Notes: generated from the letters alone by a model not told the origin. A DNA stretch of 64,000 nt from Poa pratensis (GCA_947311845.1 CAMZMU010000062.1:51333365-51397364), one strand, 5' to 3'. Shown: positions 12,301-24,430, numbered from the stretch's first letter. Made by a program: numbers and translations.

Positions 12301-15300
12301 AACTTATGGGGAGGCCTACAGAGCCGGAAGCACTGTCTGTAAAGTGGTTCCCTTCGATGGAGATTCATTGGTCAATGGAGAGACTCAGAAGGTTTATTTC
12401 ATTCATCTGTATTGTTGTCCGCTCTGAAATGTTCTGCTACTCATTAGATGGTTCTGTTTTGTAGAGATCGGAAGAAGTACTTGAGGAAGCTTTGCTTTGT
12501 CTAACACTCAATAACCTAAGAGTGGACCGGGGGGATAAGGGGAAAGAGTATTCATGTAATGGTTTCATTGAAACTAAAGAGTATGTCCCTTCGTCATGCT
12601 TGCTGTGGAAAAATTGCACACATGCAATCTTACTGCACATATAACACTCTGTTCTTTGAAGACTTTGTATGTCATACCTTCAAGATGTTATAATTATGTT
12701 TTCTAAATATCATTAAAAGTGGTTAAGCCTGTCTGACATAACAAGTAAGATGTTTGATTTGGTCTGCACATGATCGTACATAATAGTTTTTGGGTATTTC
12801 CGTATGGTCCTCAATTTTGTGTATTTGCAGCTTTTGGGTCTGTCAGGGACCATATGACCCTTCACTGGTTAGTGCTTGGGAAGATTGGGATGCCAAATAT
12901 GGATCTGAGAATGATCATCCAAATGATTTTGCAAAAGATCAGGTAAGAGCCTAGGTTGAATAGAGCACTTGTCAGTTGTCACTCATTCATTATGGTGGAG
13001 CATCAACATCAACAAGAACCGAGGACCATGTTTCTCAATTACCAACCCTCACACAAGTAACTTTTTTTTCAGTGTTACATTATCTTCGTGCAAGCTGATG
13101 GCGGGAGAGATCTTGAAAAATTCTCTTTACTCGACTACAATGAGGCTCGCAGTTTACTGCTTCAAGTATGCACTTGGCATTTTCTAAGCTTTGACATTTT
13201 ACTTTAGCTACAAAGTTGTGAGGTATCTAATAACTTTCTTGATGCAGGTCACTGCCTCCTTAGCTGTAGCTGAAAGTGCCTGCGAATTTGAACATCGAGA
13301 TTTGCATTGGTTTGTCCTAACAGCCCTGTTTCTTACCGATGTCTATAGCCTACAGTTCCATGTTATTATTTCTTGTTGCTTTGCAGTTTTAGCTATTAAC
13401 GGTTACTTACTAGCATGACGTGCATGGCAGGGGTAATATTCTCTTGGCTCGAGATGAAATGGCAGACAAGAATCATACAATGACCGTTACTCTTCAAGGG
13501 AAGAGGATTTGTGCTAGAACTTTTGGGTTGAGCGTCTCCATAATTGATTTCACTCTTTCTCGGATCAATACAGGTGCTTACATTTAGGGATGAAAACGGA
13601 GCGGAATCTTTCCGACTTTTCCGTGGAAAAACGGAAACGGAATGAAAATACGGAAATGGAAACGGAATTTTGCAAAACGGAAATGGAAACGGAAACTTTT
13701 ATGCGGAAACGGTAACGGAAACGGAACAACAGATTCCGGAAGAATGACCACGGAAACGGAACTTTCCGTTTCCGGTAATACGGAACTTTCCGTTTTTGCT
13801 ATGCGGTGCTTTCCACATCCAGTAGGGCCAGTAATTCCAGTAGAAACATTTAGTCACATTACATGATATGAATAAAAAAAATAAAGGATCTGAAGCTACC
13901 GTGTTTAGGCCATATATACTCGCATATCATGTCCCTCTCGAGTCGTTACCAGTTCGACATTTCAGTGTAGCACTAGTGTTAAGGACGATAGTAGATGTTT
14001 CTTAATGTTGCCAAAGTTGATAGCATATGCACACTATATTATATAATCATGATAACTCGTTATATTTTATTTCATCTTAGAAAATTGACAATTTTGTTGG
14101 TTTGATTGAGTTTTCGTGCATTATTTAAGGGGTTGCTTTGTTCCGGCAAACATCCGTTTTCTGTTCCGTGTCCGCACCGTATTCGGTACATATCTGTTTT
14201 CGATAATTTTGTTTCTGTATTTGTTTCCGGGGTTTCTGTATTCGTTTCCGCTTCCGCAAACAAATATGAAAACAAATGTGGCACCACTCAGTTCCGTCCG
14301 TATCCGCTCCGTTTTCATCCCTACTTACATTGGCCTTTTCGTTTGGAATACATTGTGCTTATATTCTTTGTGCTGTCTGTCACTGCTCTGCAGTTTACTA
14401 TTTGATATTGATTTGAGTTTTGTAGAACTATGCAAATAGAGTGAAACCAGTGAGGGTTTTTACCTTTTCGGCTGTGTGTACACCCTCCATTTCGGAAAAA
14501 AATATGAACTACTCTGGCCATTAGAAAACCAAATTGCTGTAATGATACAACGAAATTACAAATACTTAGTGGTCCCATTAGTTTTAAGTAGGTCCAAGAA
14601 ATCCACAAAGGGTGCACATGACAAACTGGTGAATTGTCCAAGTTTGTTGAACGAGCTGGTATAGAGTTCTTTGCAGATAGTTACAAGGCAAGATATGACT
14701 CATGTAGGATAATTGTCCCTTGATTGGAATGATTGTCTGCATACTGTAGTTGAAATTCATGAAGAGGGATTGTTGTCACCAGGATAATTTGTTAAGAACC
14801 GGATACTTACCTTCACAACAGTTAAAAGTTTGCATGCCAGATGACATACAATTAAATTTAACTTTTGAAACTGTACCGTTTTCCCTTAGATCAAAGTGGC
14901 GGTGGAATATTCAAGAAAATTATATTGCTCCTTATATGTTCCCGTTACCTTGGTAACCTTTTTTTTTGTAATTTTAATCTCCAGGGGATGCCGTTCTCTT
15001 TTTGACCTATCTGAGGACCCTGACTTATTTAAAGGACGAAAAGGAGACAAGCAGGTTTCAGATGATCGTTATTAGGATTCCCATGAACCCATCTACAGCT
15101 ATTTTAACGCATGGTTCTCACATATGCAGGCAGAAACTTATCGGAAAATGAAACAAATTACCAAGGAATGCTGGGAGGGCAGGTAAATTTATATATGACA
15201 GCAGAGTTCTCTTCACCAAATACATGCGAATAGCTGTCTCATTGGCATGGATTTGGGATCCAGACCTACCTTAATCGTTACTTACAAACGTCCGTAGCTT

Positions 15301-15827
15301 GTAGCATGTACAAATTCTTGTTTTCAATGGAACATAAATGATCATCATGGCTCTTCACTTGCAAAAATATTGTGAATAATGCGTAATCAGCTATCAGTAA
15401 GTGAAACCAGAAAACAAAATATGAGATTATAAATGGATTAGCTATTACTTCTGAACTAAAAAAATTGCAGGCCCAACAGGTTCTGATCCTGTACTTGTTA
15501 TCGCAGCTTCCCACGGACAAACGTTGTCTGGTTAATTTACCTTGTCGATATTGTGCTACAGAAGAAATACGAGGTCAGTCACGGTTTTCTGATAATTCCT
15601 GCATTTGTATTTATCTTTTCATTTCCGGAAAATCAAATTTGCGAGATTCTCTAACTTTGTGAACACTTTACTAGACCTGCACCACCAAAGACGAGAGGGA
15701 GCTCCGGTCGTTCAGGAAACGGCTTTCCTCCTGCGATTCTGCTCGAGATTGCCTTGCTGATCCCATATTCAGCGATCTGCTGTCGGAAGAGGAAGATATG
15801 AGGCCCTGTGCGATGCCTCTCCTATAG
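9360..15827 (+). CDS. HASPIN: Haspin (histone H3 Thr3) protein kinase, 15 exons
   Basis: Exons: 9360-9381, 9467-9596, 9680-9763, 11378-11477, 11558-12096, 12268-12391, 12465-12580, 12831-12942, 13073-13165, 13248-13309, 13431-13573, 14985-15054, 15130-15182, 15507-15573, 15675-15827 (TAG). They give about 622 residues; Arabidopsis haspin has roughly 600. Kinase features: glycine loop GEGTYGEAY in exon 6, catalytic loop EHRDLHWGN across exons 10-11, and haspin's atypical DFT in place of DFG (IIDFTLSRI, exon 11). The C-terminal tail has DPIFSDLL. Haspin phosphorylates histone H3 Thr3 in mitosis and so helps place the chromosomal passenger complex at centromeres. The start is the first ATG, which opens MAMASQE; a second in-frame ATG lies six bases downstream. 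Oddity: exon 12 lacks one base in the T run at 14997-15003, and all other junctions keep frame. Intron 11 contains a hAT MITE. Family identity is certain; the first three exons are less well supported. Confidence 0.9.
13585..14323. mobile_element. Non-autonomous hAT element (MITE) in haspin intron
   Basis: Terminal inverted repeats TAGGGATGAAAACGGAGCGGA are perfect at both ends. An exact 8-bp target duplication CTTACATT flanks them (13577-13584 and 14324-14331), as expected for hAT transposons. The interior is full of degenerate GGAAACGGAA units on the left and their complements on the right, with no transposase. The 739-bp element sits wholly inside the haspin intron, close to the upstream donor. 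Confidence 0.93.
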
Positions 15828-16061
15828 TCGCACCGCCAGCTGAATAAACTTCTCCTTAGCTTGGGGTTTAGGTTTTATTTGCATTTTCTTAGCTAACTTG
15901 TGAGAAACGTGATTGGCAGTTGAGATCGAACATGCAAGTTTGTTCGTCCCCGCATGGTGTGCAAGAGACCTTGCTGCTGTTGCCCGGCAACCTTTTGTAT
16001 CTAACTATGTAATATGGCTGCTGTCTCTTGCAGGACTACTTGCATATATCTATGTGAGCTA

Positions 16062-16222
16062 CTCCCTCCGTTTTTTAATATAAGATGTTTTAGGTGGTAC
16101 ACATGTTGTCTATATGCACACTAAAATGAGTGAACACATAAACTAAAATGTGTCTACATACATTTGTATGCATATGAATGTGGACAAAAGCTAAAACATC
16201 TTATATTAAAAAACGGAGGGAG
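16062..16222. mobile_element. Stowaway MITE (161 bp)
   Basis: Near-perfect inverted repeats start CTCCCTCCGTTTTTTAATAT on the left, with the complement at the right end. TA duplications flank both sides (16060-16061, 16223-16224). It lies about 230 bp after the haspin stop codon, possibly in its 3' UTR or just beyond. Confidence 0.96.
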
Positions 16223-16224
16223 TA

Positions 16225-17112
16225 TGTGTTTTATGTAGTCAGGTGGTCAGGCCTTAGTCGAGGCTGCACACGTGTATGAGTTATGATGCGTGAAGCAACT
16301 GTCAGTACGTTGATTGGGAGTACTCTCACTAGAGTTTACTGCCAAAGTGGCACCATATCAACTGACTATCTCCTCCATTTGATAAGTTTCATCTAGATTT
16401 TTCTCATCTTTAATGAGTGAGACAAAGTGGCAACAAAAACTGGCAACTGATTGCTCATTGGGATATGTTTCATTAGTAGTAGGTTTCCATTTTATTTGCG
16501 CATGCATTATGTTCTGGTGCTTAAAGTTCTGTCAGTGATAGGTAGGTATGCCAGAGTTGCCAATGACAGATTGACAGGGTTGCCTATTGTCTTATTTGCA
16601 TGGCTTCGGCCACCCCACCGGAGTTGAAGGGGGCGGGGTTAGTGGCCGCTGGAGCCGGAGCGGCTCACGTCCCACGGAGAAAGCGCCGCCCGGGAGCTCT
16701 CCATGACGGAAGTTTATTCAGGGCTTCGTTTTTTTAATTAGATGTTGGAAATGATACCGAGATGAATTAGTTGTTCGGACCAAATTAACGTGTTAACTAA
16801 ACTCCACTAGGGAAAGCAGGTTAACATCCACCCTGCCCCGCAAACATCCCAGCTAAAAAACCCAATCATCCCGAACTACCAGGCCAGACAGATGTGCACA
16901 CTTCACATGCCTGCATCACTATACGTTCACTCCTCCAGAAAAGACAGATCTCCAGCATTCTGAATTCAGATTAGATGCATATGCTGAGTTGTGTTTGCAT
17001 GTTCCCTGCGCCCCAAGAGAACATGAGTCTCCTGATTGAGTGATACAGAAAAGACAAACTCCGGCTGCTAATTCTTCCCAACACTCTGGCTTTCCACTTC
17101 CACCCACACGCC
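16225..17112. other. Haspin-peroxidase intergenic region
   Basis: I see no gene, transposon boundary or RNA here. The right part presumably holds the peroxidase promoter. Confidence 0.5.
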
Positions 17113-17119
17113 TATAAAT
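17113..17119 (+). promoter_or_regulatory. TATA box of the peroxidase gene
   Basis: TATAAAT in a GC-moderate context lies 104 bp before the ATG. This would place the transcription start near 17145 and give a 5' UTR of about 70 bases. Inferred from position and sequence only. Confidence 0.65.
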
Positions 17120-17216
17120 GGACGTGCAGAGGAGCAGCGTCTCCACACCTCAACCACAGTGCAGCTAGCTTCCACTTCCAGTCTCTTGCAGAGCAGGTGG
17201 ATCGAGCTCAAGAAGG

Positions 17217-18297
17217 ATGGCCAGCAGGGTTGCCATGATCTGGGTGTCGAGCCTGCTGCTCCTGGCGGCGGCATTCCAGGGTGCGGAGGCGGCGCCTCGG
17301 CTGAAGGTCGGCTACTACAAGAAGACGTGCCCCGCCGCGGAGTACATCGTCAAGACGGTCGTTGAAAAGGCCTCAAATCGCAACCCGGCCTTGGCGCCGG
17401 CCTCATCCGGATGGCCTTCCATGACTGCTTCGTCCAGGTATGTGCCCAACTTGCTGCTAATGGCTTTGTTGCTCGTGCATGTGCTGTGAAAGTGTGAAGC
17501 ATTGAACACGTGGTTAATGTTGGCGCATTGCAGGGCTGTGACGGTTCGGTGCTGCTGGACCCGACGCCGGCGAACCCGCGGCCCGAGAAGCTCAGCCCGC
17601 CCAACTTCCCCAGCCTGCGCGGCTTCGAGGTGATCGACGCGGCCAAGGCGGCGCTCGAGAAATACTGCCCCGGCAAGGTCTCCTGCGCCGACGTCCTCGC
17701 CTTCGCGGCCCGCGACTCCGCCGTCTTCCTCAGCGGTTCCAAGATCAAGTACGAACTCCCGTCAGGACGGTTCGACGGATTCGTGTCGCTCGAGAGCGAG
17801 GCGCTCGACTTCCTCCCCCCGCCAATCTTCAACCTCTCGCAGCTCATCGATAGCTTCAAGGTCAAGAAGTTGAACGAGGACGACCTCGTGGTGCTCTCCG
17901 GCGCACACAGCATCGGGATCTCCCACTGCTCCTCCTTCATCGACCGTCTCCCTCCTAACCCCTCCAACATGAACGCCGTTCTCTCCGCCCAGCTGCAGAA
18001 GAAGTGCCCGCTGGCCCCCACCATCACCAATGACCCCGTTGTGGTGCAGGACATCGTGACACCAGGCCGGTTGGACAACCAGTACTACTTGAACGTGCGC
18101 AAGCGCAATGTTCTCTTCCACTCCGACGCGGAGCTGGTAACATCGACCCTGACGGCGAAGAAGGTGTACCAGAACGCCATTCACCCCGAGGTATGGAGAG
18201 GAAGTTCGCCAAGGCGATGATCAAGATGTCAGCCATCGAGCTCAAGACCCGGAAGAACGGCGAGATCAGGAAGAACTGCAGGGTCGTCAACAAATAA
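17217..18297 (+). CDS. Secreted class III peroxidase, two exons
   Basis: Exons 17217-17437 and 17534-18297 would encode about 328 residues, normal for class III peroxidases, which oxidise phenolics and lignin precursors with H2O2 in the cell wall or vacuole. A signal peptide of about 24 residues ends near QGAEA. The mature enzyme then starts LKVGYYKKTCPAAE. The distal haem region MAFHDCF (catalytic His) lies at the end of exon 1. GCDGSVLLD (Ca site), PRPEKLS, SCADVLAFAARDS and the proximal haem-His region LSGAHSIGISHCSSF lie in exon 2. The split right after the HDCF region is a common family intron position. Two single-base losses break the frame: near 17394 (one G missing before CCGGCC, just ahead of the HDCF region) and near 18194 (GGG reduced to GG in the last 100 bases). 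The protein reads as fully conserved on both sides of each, so sequencing error is likelier than a dead gene. The 5' UTR carries the upstream TATA box. Confidence 0.88.
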
Positions 18298-18521
18298 GAT
18301 TGCTGGCCACTACATGTGAAGTAAACATTTGAACGTGCGCGCATTCTGTTTTTTATTTCTTGACCGTTTAAGTTGCAGCATCCGTCCGTGTAAAATTCGT
18401 TCGTTGCATTTCGTTAATTTACTTGAAGCATGTTGTTTCGCTGCTGTTAGTGCAGTGAGAGATGGTCACATTGTAATTTGATTCTGCGAGAGTTGTATTC
18501 GTAACAGGTGACATAGTCCTG

Positions 18522-18527
18522 AATAAA
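18522..18527 (+). terminator. Probable polyadenylation signal of peroxidase
   Basis: AATAAA lies 225 bases after the stop codon, within AT-rich sequence. It is a plausible near-upstream element for mRNA 3' end formation; no experimental support. Confidence 0.5.
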
Positions 18528-18549
18528 CATTTCATTTTCGACTTATTAA

Positions 18550-18640
18550 GGAAAAGATATTTTGCAATCAAATTTGTGTGGTGTGTCCGACTCTAAACAA
18601 CATCCCCTTAGTCGGGTTTTCTCAAAGAGAAACGACTACT
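18550..18640 (+). repeat. Direct repeat, copy 1 (partner at 31887)
   Basis: About 75 bases (GGAAAAGATATTTTGCAATC onward, through CCTTAGTCGG) recur in the same orientation at 31887-31963 with scattered mismatches. The LINE and MULE insertions both lie between the two copies. Nature unknown. Confidence 0.7.
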
Positions 18641-18811
18641 GTAATATATAATCGACAAACCCGGAGCATGCATGGGCGGGCTCTGGCCTCTCGTGCAACA
18701 AAGCAAACATCACGCAAACGGATTTGGGTAGAGTGATTTTTTAAACTGACTACCTAAACCTGAAGCAGGCCATGACCACGACGGATTAAACCTGAAGGAG
18801 CCTATGTGAAG

Positions 18812-20076
18812 CAGTCAAGAATATATCTCTTCTTGGTAAGTGGCCATTTAAGCTGCTAACGAAAGAGGGGGTGTGGCAAACTCTCCTTAGGAAGAAATAC
18901 ATAGGCTCAAGTGCGCTATCACTGGTTTTTTGGAAATCAGGTGATTCCCATTTCTGGGCGGGTCTAATGGCTACGAAGAAATTCTTCTTCCCATATGGCT
19001 CCTTCTCTATTAAGGATGGGTCTGAGATAAGGTTCTGGAAAGATACATGGTTGGGTACTACCCCACTCCGAGAACAATATCTAGCGTTATATGGTATAGT
19101 CCAAGGACGTCACAAGAGCGATACACTTGCTCAAGTTTTGGTTGATAATCAACCCACTGTGACGTTTCGTAGAGATCTTGTTGGACCCAGGCTGGCATCT
19201 TGGCATGAGTTGCTCCAGCGACTCGCTTCTGTCAATTTGACTCAAGGGACCGATGAGTTTCGGTGGAATTTACGCAAGTGCGGTAAATTCTCCGTGGACT
19301 CCATGTATACCGCACTCGTTCAGCCGGATGTGCCAGGCACTCGTTCAGCCGGATGTGCCAGTTGATAATAATAAGAAAATCTGGAAGATGAAGATTCCAC
19401 TTAAAAACAAAGTTTTCGCGTGGTATCTTCGTCAATGAGTAATTCTTACAAAGGACAATCTTGCAAAACGCAATTGGCATGGGAGTAAACAGTGTGTCTT
19501 CTGTCATAAAGACGAGACAATCAAACACCTGTTCTTCGAGTGCAAGTTTGCTAGTTCTATATGGTCCATCATTCAGATAGGTTCTACTATTTATCCACCT
19601 ACAAACATTGCTAATATTTTTGGCAATTGGTTGAATGGAGTGGATAATAGGTTCAAACAACTTATTAGGGTGGCAGCGCTTGCCGTAATATGGTCGCTTT
19701 GGCTATGTAGAAATGACAAGGTTTTTAATGATAAAAATTGTTCTCTTATGCAGGTTATCTACCGGACTACTGCTACACTCCGTTCGTGGTCTCAGTTGCA
19801 ACGTGTGGGGCATCGAGACCTGTTTATGGAGGTCTGTACAAAACTGGAGGATACGGCGAGAGACTTTTTATCCCTACATGGATGGCAGCATAATTTGCGG
19901 ATCGGCCCTCCACCACCATAGACGTTTTTACAATTTCTCATATTGATATGTAATTCGCCTTCTTATTTTTGTTCGTACTTCAGACTTTTCGGCTGTGTGC
20001 ATCTTTGTTATGCAGAGGCTGGGTGTAATGCTTAAACTTTTTAAGTAATAAAGACTCCCTTTATCTAAAAAAAAAT
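18812..20076 (+). mobile_element. 5'-truncated L1-type LINE with poly-A and TSD
   Basis: A 9-bp duplication TATGTGAAG flanks the insert (18803-18811 and 20077-20085). The right end has AATAAA followed by a short A run, typical of target-primed reverse transcription with 5' truncation. The coding remnant is the C-terminal part of a LINE ORF2: a GSxxxFWKSGDSHFWAGL-type segment, then the zf-RVT zinc-binding motif CVFCHKDETIKHLFFEC, then a tail to IGPPPP near 19919. Endonuclease and most of the reverse transcriptase are missing. A 25-bp tandem duplication near 19313-19362 (CACTCGTTCAGCCGGATGTG repeated) and an in-frame stop (TGA at 19436) disrupt the frame, so this copy is inactive. Confidence 0.9.
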
Positions 20077-20100
20077 TATGTGAAGATATGAAGTTCAGAC

Positions 20101-20109
20101 TACGTAGTA
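20101..20109. repeat. 9-bp target duplication of MULE, left
   Basis: TACGTAGTA directly precedes the element end GAGTAAATTGC and is repeated exactly at 31555-31563 after the right end. Confidence 0.95.
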
Positions 20110-21027
20110 GAGTAAATTGCAAAAAACCACCACAATTCGCAGCAACGTCACAAAAAACCACCGTTTTCATTTTTTCGCAAATACCCACCGGTTCTGGGAA
20201 CGAACGTTACAGATAGCACTGATTTTTCAGATTAGTCCCTCTAACGGTACTTCTGACAGGTATGGCCCACTGTCAGACGTGACGCGGCACCAACTCTTAA
20301 CACTGCTTGACTGAGCCGTTACAATATAGGCGGGCCCACAAGTGGACGTGGGACCCACACGTCAGCTCTATCTTCTTCCTCCAAATCCCCTCCTCAGCTC
20401 CTGGCGAGGTGATGTCGTGCTGCGCTGAGATCTCCTTCCCACGACCGCGGCCAAGGAGGAGGCTCCTGCCGCCGCCCGCGTCCAGCACGTGCCGCTTACA
20501 TCTGTAGCCACCTCGCTGCTGCTCGTTGAAACGTGTGAGGGCGGTTGGCGGTGAGATCTAACGGCGGCGATGGCGGCGCCTGGTGCGAGGACAGCAGAGG
20601 GCATAGAAGCACAAGGGGATAGCCCAGAAGAACGAGGAGTTCATCCTAGTCTCGGATTGGTACTCGACGGGAACATGGAACGGCGGGGAGGACGGCACGA
20701 ACTGCAGCGGCATCTGGCCGGAGACGAGGAAGACGGCAACCCATGCCGTCATCTCACAACGCCCCGGTAGGATTCCTTGCAGTGGAGCGGAGCATGGTCG
20801 CCGGCCACCAGCGCCGGCCATGGAGGACGCGTCCGCCCGCCCTTCGTTTGCCGCGGCCTGCCCAGCTCCTCCGTCCAGGCAAAAAATTCTCTGGGACGGT
20901 GCCGCACTCTCCCTCTCGTGAGGCTCCTCCTCAGATTAAGACACTTCAGATTTAGCACGCTAATCTCAAAGCTCTCTCTAATCCCCAGCTCCCTTCATGG
21001 ATACCTCCTCAAGCGGAAAAAAACAAC
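20110..21027 (+). repeat. Left long inverted arm of the MULE
   Basis: The outer part (to about 20290) and the inner part (about 20878-21027, including AGCACGCTAATCTCAAAGCT) match the right arm inverted. The middle, about 20360-20877, has no counterpart there and is GC-rich. Confidence 0.85.
20360..20877. other. Arm-specific GC-rich insert in the MULE left arm, possible captured gene fragment
   Basis: This block replaces the AT-rich arm sequence seen at the equivalent place on the right (about 25650-25800). The minus strand has an open frame of 87 codons (20558-20821) and the plus strand shorter ones. I do not recognise the product. Position and composition fit a Pack-MULE type capture, but this is inference. 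Confidence 0.4.
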
Positions 21028-21182
21028 AGTCGTACATGTTCCTAACAACCGCAGCGGCGGCATGTGATCGAGTAAACAACAGGGATTCGACCTAGATCAG
21101 TTTTCGGGAGATCGCATGTCGTCTCCGACGCATGCCTTCCGTCGGGAAGGAGAGAACCCCATGATCAATGCCGGCAGCTGTC

Positions 21183-24100
21183 ATGCCCACCTTCGCCGGT
21201 GCGGACATGGCCGTGGACGAACAAGCTCGATTCTTTGCACCGTCCCTGTCCCCAGATGGTTCTCACGAGCATGTCATTGCACCAGCCTCCGTTGGTGATG
21301 AGGCAGCCATGGGTGCAGGCGTCCCTTCTAGCGAAGTAGAGGTATGATTTTCAATCATCTGTGTTGTGGAAAAAATCATGGGCTTTAGATCAGTACAATT
21401 AATGTAACTTTGAACGTAGGTGGATGATACGAACATTACATCACCAATTGTTCCTGAAGTCAGGATGGCATTCAAGTCAAAAGCGGATGCATACGAATTT
21501 TACAATGAGTATGCTGGTAAGATTGGTTTTAGCATTCGAAAGAGCCACTCGAGGTTGAGACCTGATAAATCAGTTTATCAGAAGCATATAGTTTGTAGCA
21601 ATGAAGAGGAATGAGGTACTCATTCAAAACATGACACCATGAAACCAAATGCTACCACACGGTATGGTTGCGATGCCCGTATTCAGTTTAGTATTGCTCG
21701 TGATGGCGTATGGACGGTGCAAAAGGTTGTACTTGAGCACAATCATTATCTCGCAAGTCCAGATAAGAAACACATGTTGCGGTCACAACGTCGTTTGGTA
21801 AAGTCTGATAAACTTGTGATTAGTAACATGAGAGAAGCGGGATTAAAGCCTGCCCAAGTGTATAAGTTTTTCAAGCAGTGGTATGGAGGACCTCAGCATG
21901 TACCTTTCCTGCGGGTGGATAGCAATAACCATATCGGTCGTGAGCGCAAGAAGTATTTGGAAGTCAATGACGCGCAAACACTATTGGAGTTCTTGAAAAA
22001 CAAACAGTTAGAAGATCCTTCTTTTTTTATGCCATACAGTTGGATGAGGAGGATTGCCGATAGCTAATTTCTTTTGGGCAGATGGTCAAGCTATCATGGA
22101 TTATGCTTGCTTTGGTGATGCTTTGTCATTTGACACCACTTTTCAAACAAATAAGTTTGAAATGCCTTTTGCACCTTTTGTTGGAACTAACCATCACAAA
22201 CAGACCATTCTATTTGGAGCTGCGCTAGTATTTGATGAAACCACCGACTCATTTATATGGCTCTTCAACACATTTTTAACAGCAATGTCTGGCAAACGAC
22301 CTGCTACAATTTTTACAGATCAGTGTGTAGCTATGGAAAATGAAATTAGCATTGTTTTTCCAGGCACAAAACATTGTCTTTGTCTTTGGCACATTTATCA
22401 AAATGCTGCTAAGCATCTTAGCCATGTAATTTCAGACCATCCTCGGTTTCTTTCTGATTTTAAGAGAGTTGTATACCTTGAAAGTTCAGTAGTATACTTT
22501 GAGCGGAAATGGCAAGAATTGTTGACTGCTTATGGCCTTGTGGATAACAAATGGATACAAACTCTATATGGTTTGCACGAGAAGTGGGCTTCCGTGTACC
22601 GCAATGATTCATTTTCTGCCGACATGACCTCAACTCAAAGGAGCGAAGGTATGAATAATGTGTTCAAGAAGCAATTTCGCAAGAAGCTCTGCCTTTCGGA
22701 GCTCATAGAAGAATATGAGAAGTGTTCTTATAGTCTTCGTGAAAATGAACTAGATGCAGATTTTAAGTCACGGAAGAGTAACCCTGTAACTTACATAAGG
22801 AATTTACCTTTGTTGAAGACAGCAGCCGAGTCATATACAAGGAGGCTTTATGGTGATTTTGAAGAGGAGTTCAAGAGACAACATTCTGTCAAGTGTGAAT
22901 TGATTTCTGAAGTGGGAACAGTCAAAACTTATAAGGTGATGGGTTCGTATTATGAGGCTGAAGCACTAGTTGTCTTTGATTATGAGAATTTGACCATATC
23001 ATGTTCTTGTAGAAGATATGAATCCAAAGGTATGCACTGGTTTATTTTATTTTATTTCTTGGTTTATAAATAAGGTCTAAACGTGTGTTTTATGATGCCA
23101 TAGGTCTATTGTGCAAACATGCACTCCGAATATTCAACATCAATGAGGTTTTCAATTTGCCATCGCAATATATACTACACAGATGGACAAAGTATGCAAA
23201 AAGAGGATATTCTTCAAATAATCAAGGAAGTATGAAAGAAACATTACAGACATGTGCTGCACGCATTTCTCGGAAAGCAACTTCTATTGCACTGAAGTGC
23301 TCTGTTTCAGAAAAACTTCTTGAAGAATTGGAGAAAGCTATTGATATATTAGATATAGAAGCTGATGAGTCACTAAGCGAAATAAGAACTGCCAAGGGCG
23401 CCCCTGGCAAGGCTCAAATCGTTCATATAAATTCCAATGATTCAGGTGAAGAAGTAACAAATTCAAACATAACATTTAAAGCTCCTCGAGTGATAAAGGG
23501 TCCAATGGAAAAAATAGCAAAAGGTGCACTTGAAAAGAAAGGACCAAAGAAGTCAAAGTCTGGAACAAAGAGGCCAAAGACCGGACCAAAAAAAGGTAAT
23601 GCAGCCCATTGTTATTATTTTTGTTTCTCCTGACTACATAGATAGTAGACTTTTACATGGTTTATGAACCGTAGGTGCTGGAAACAAAGTAAAAGAAAAC
23701 GCTCTTGTCGGAGAAGGTCATCAACAATTTACCATAAGCCAAATTATCTGCTTTCTTTAATATCTTTCATTTGATTATTTTGTACCACAAAAAATCTGAC
23801 TTTCTGTGCACTTATATGACACAGGGATCTAATGAGGCAATCACGAGAACTAATATTGCAATGCCACAGTTCACAAATAACATGTTTTATGCAGCAGGCC
23901 CTCAACAATTTACCGTAAGACAGGTTTCTCATGGTTTTTATATTTGTCATCTAATCTAATTTTGACACCAAAATTCTAAACCTATCCACTACATTTATAT
24001 GATACAGGGACCTTTTGTGGGAAGCACAGGAACTGGTATGGCAATGCCACAGTTCACGAATAATATGATCCATGCTGATTGTTCCCAACAATTTACCGTA

Positions 24101-24430
24101 AGATAAATTGTTAACTATATTTTCCATGTAATATAGTTTTAACACAAAAATTATAAACGGTTGCAATACATTTTCATGCAACAGTGATCTTTTGGGGCAA
24201 GCTCAAGTTTTAATACTACAGTACCCACTTCACAAATAATACTTTTCATGGAGATACTTCGACCATGTTTGGTCCATTCATCCAAGGAGGATATACAGAA
24301 CTTCTACTTCAAACTGACCGAGCTTTGGATCCGCCGCAAACTTCGAGAAGATTGGACTTCGATGAAATGAATCCTGGAGGAAGGAGTAGGCATAGAGTAG
24401 TACCTTGTATTATTTGTTCTTGTCGTGAGT
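21183..24430 (+). CDS. FAR1/FRS-type MULE transposase, frame broken
   Basis: A short first exon (21183-21341, MPTFAGADM) joins at 21420. The protein then has a FAR1 DNA-binding domain (AFKSKADAYEFYNEYAG to WTVQKVVLEHNHYL), a MULE transposase domain (DALSFDTTF with the first catalytic Asp; TIFTDQ; KHCLCLWHI) and a SWIM zinc finger split by an intron at 23030-23103 (CSC in one exon, LLCKHALRIF in the next). A Lys-rich tail ends at the donor at 23596, followed by short repeated exons to about 24250. Known: plant FHY3/FAR1 transcription factors descend from such transposases. Here the TIRs and TSD argue for a transposon gene rather than a host FRS gene. Breaks: in-frame TGA at 21612, and apparent single-base losses at the T run 22022-22028 and near 22063. 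Exon boundaries after 23596 are uncertain. Confidence 0.82.
23825..24250 (+). repeat. Tandemly repeated exon-intron unit at the transposase 3' end
   Basis: Three units start at about 23825, 24008 and 24185 (spacing 183 and 177 bp). Each begins after an ACAG acceptor and contains a version of GCAATGCCACAGTTCACAAA, then AACAATTTACCGTAAGA in the first two. A still earlier partial copy of the AACAATTTACC part is at 23728. The units would encode repeated AMPQFTNNM...QQFTVR-like modules. Confidence 0.75.

Noticed and set aside
13642..13866. Lys/Arg-rich ORF in haspin intron
   Set aside because: Translation of the GGAAACGGAA repeats of the hAT MITE.
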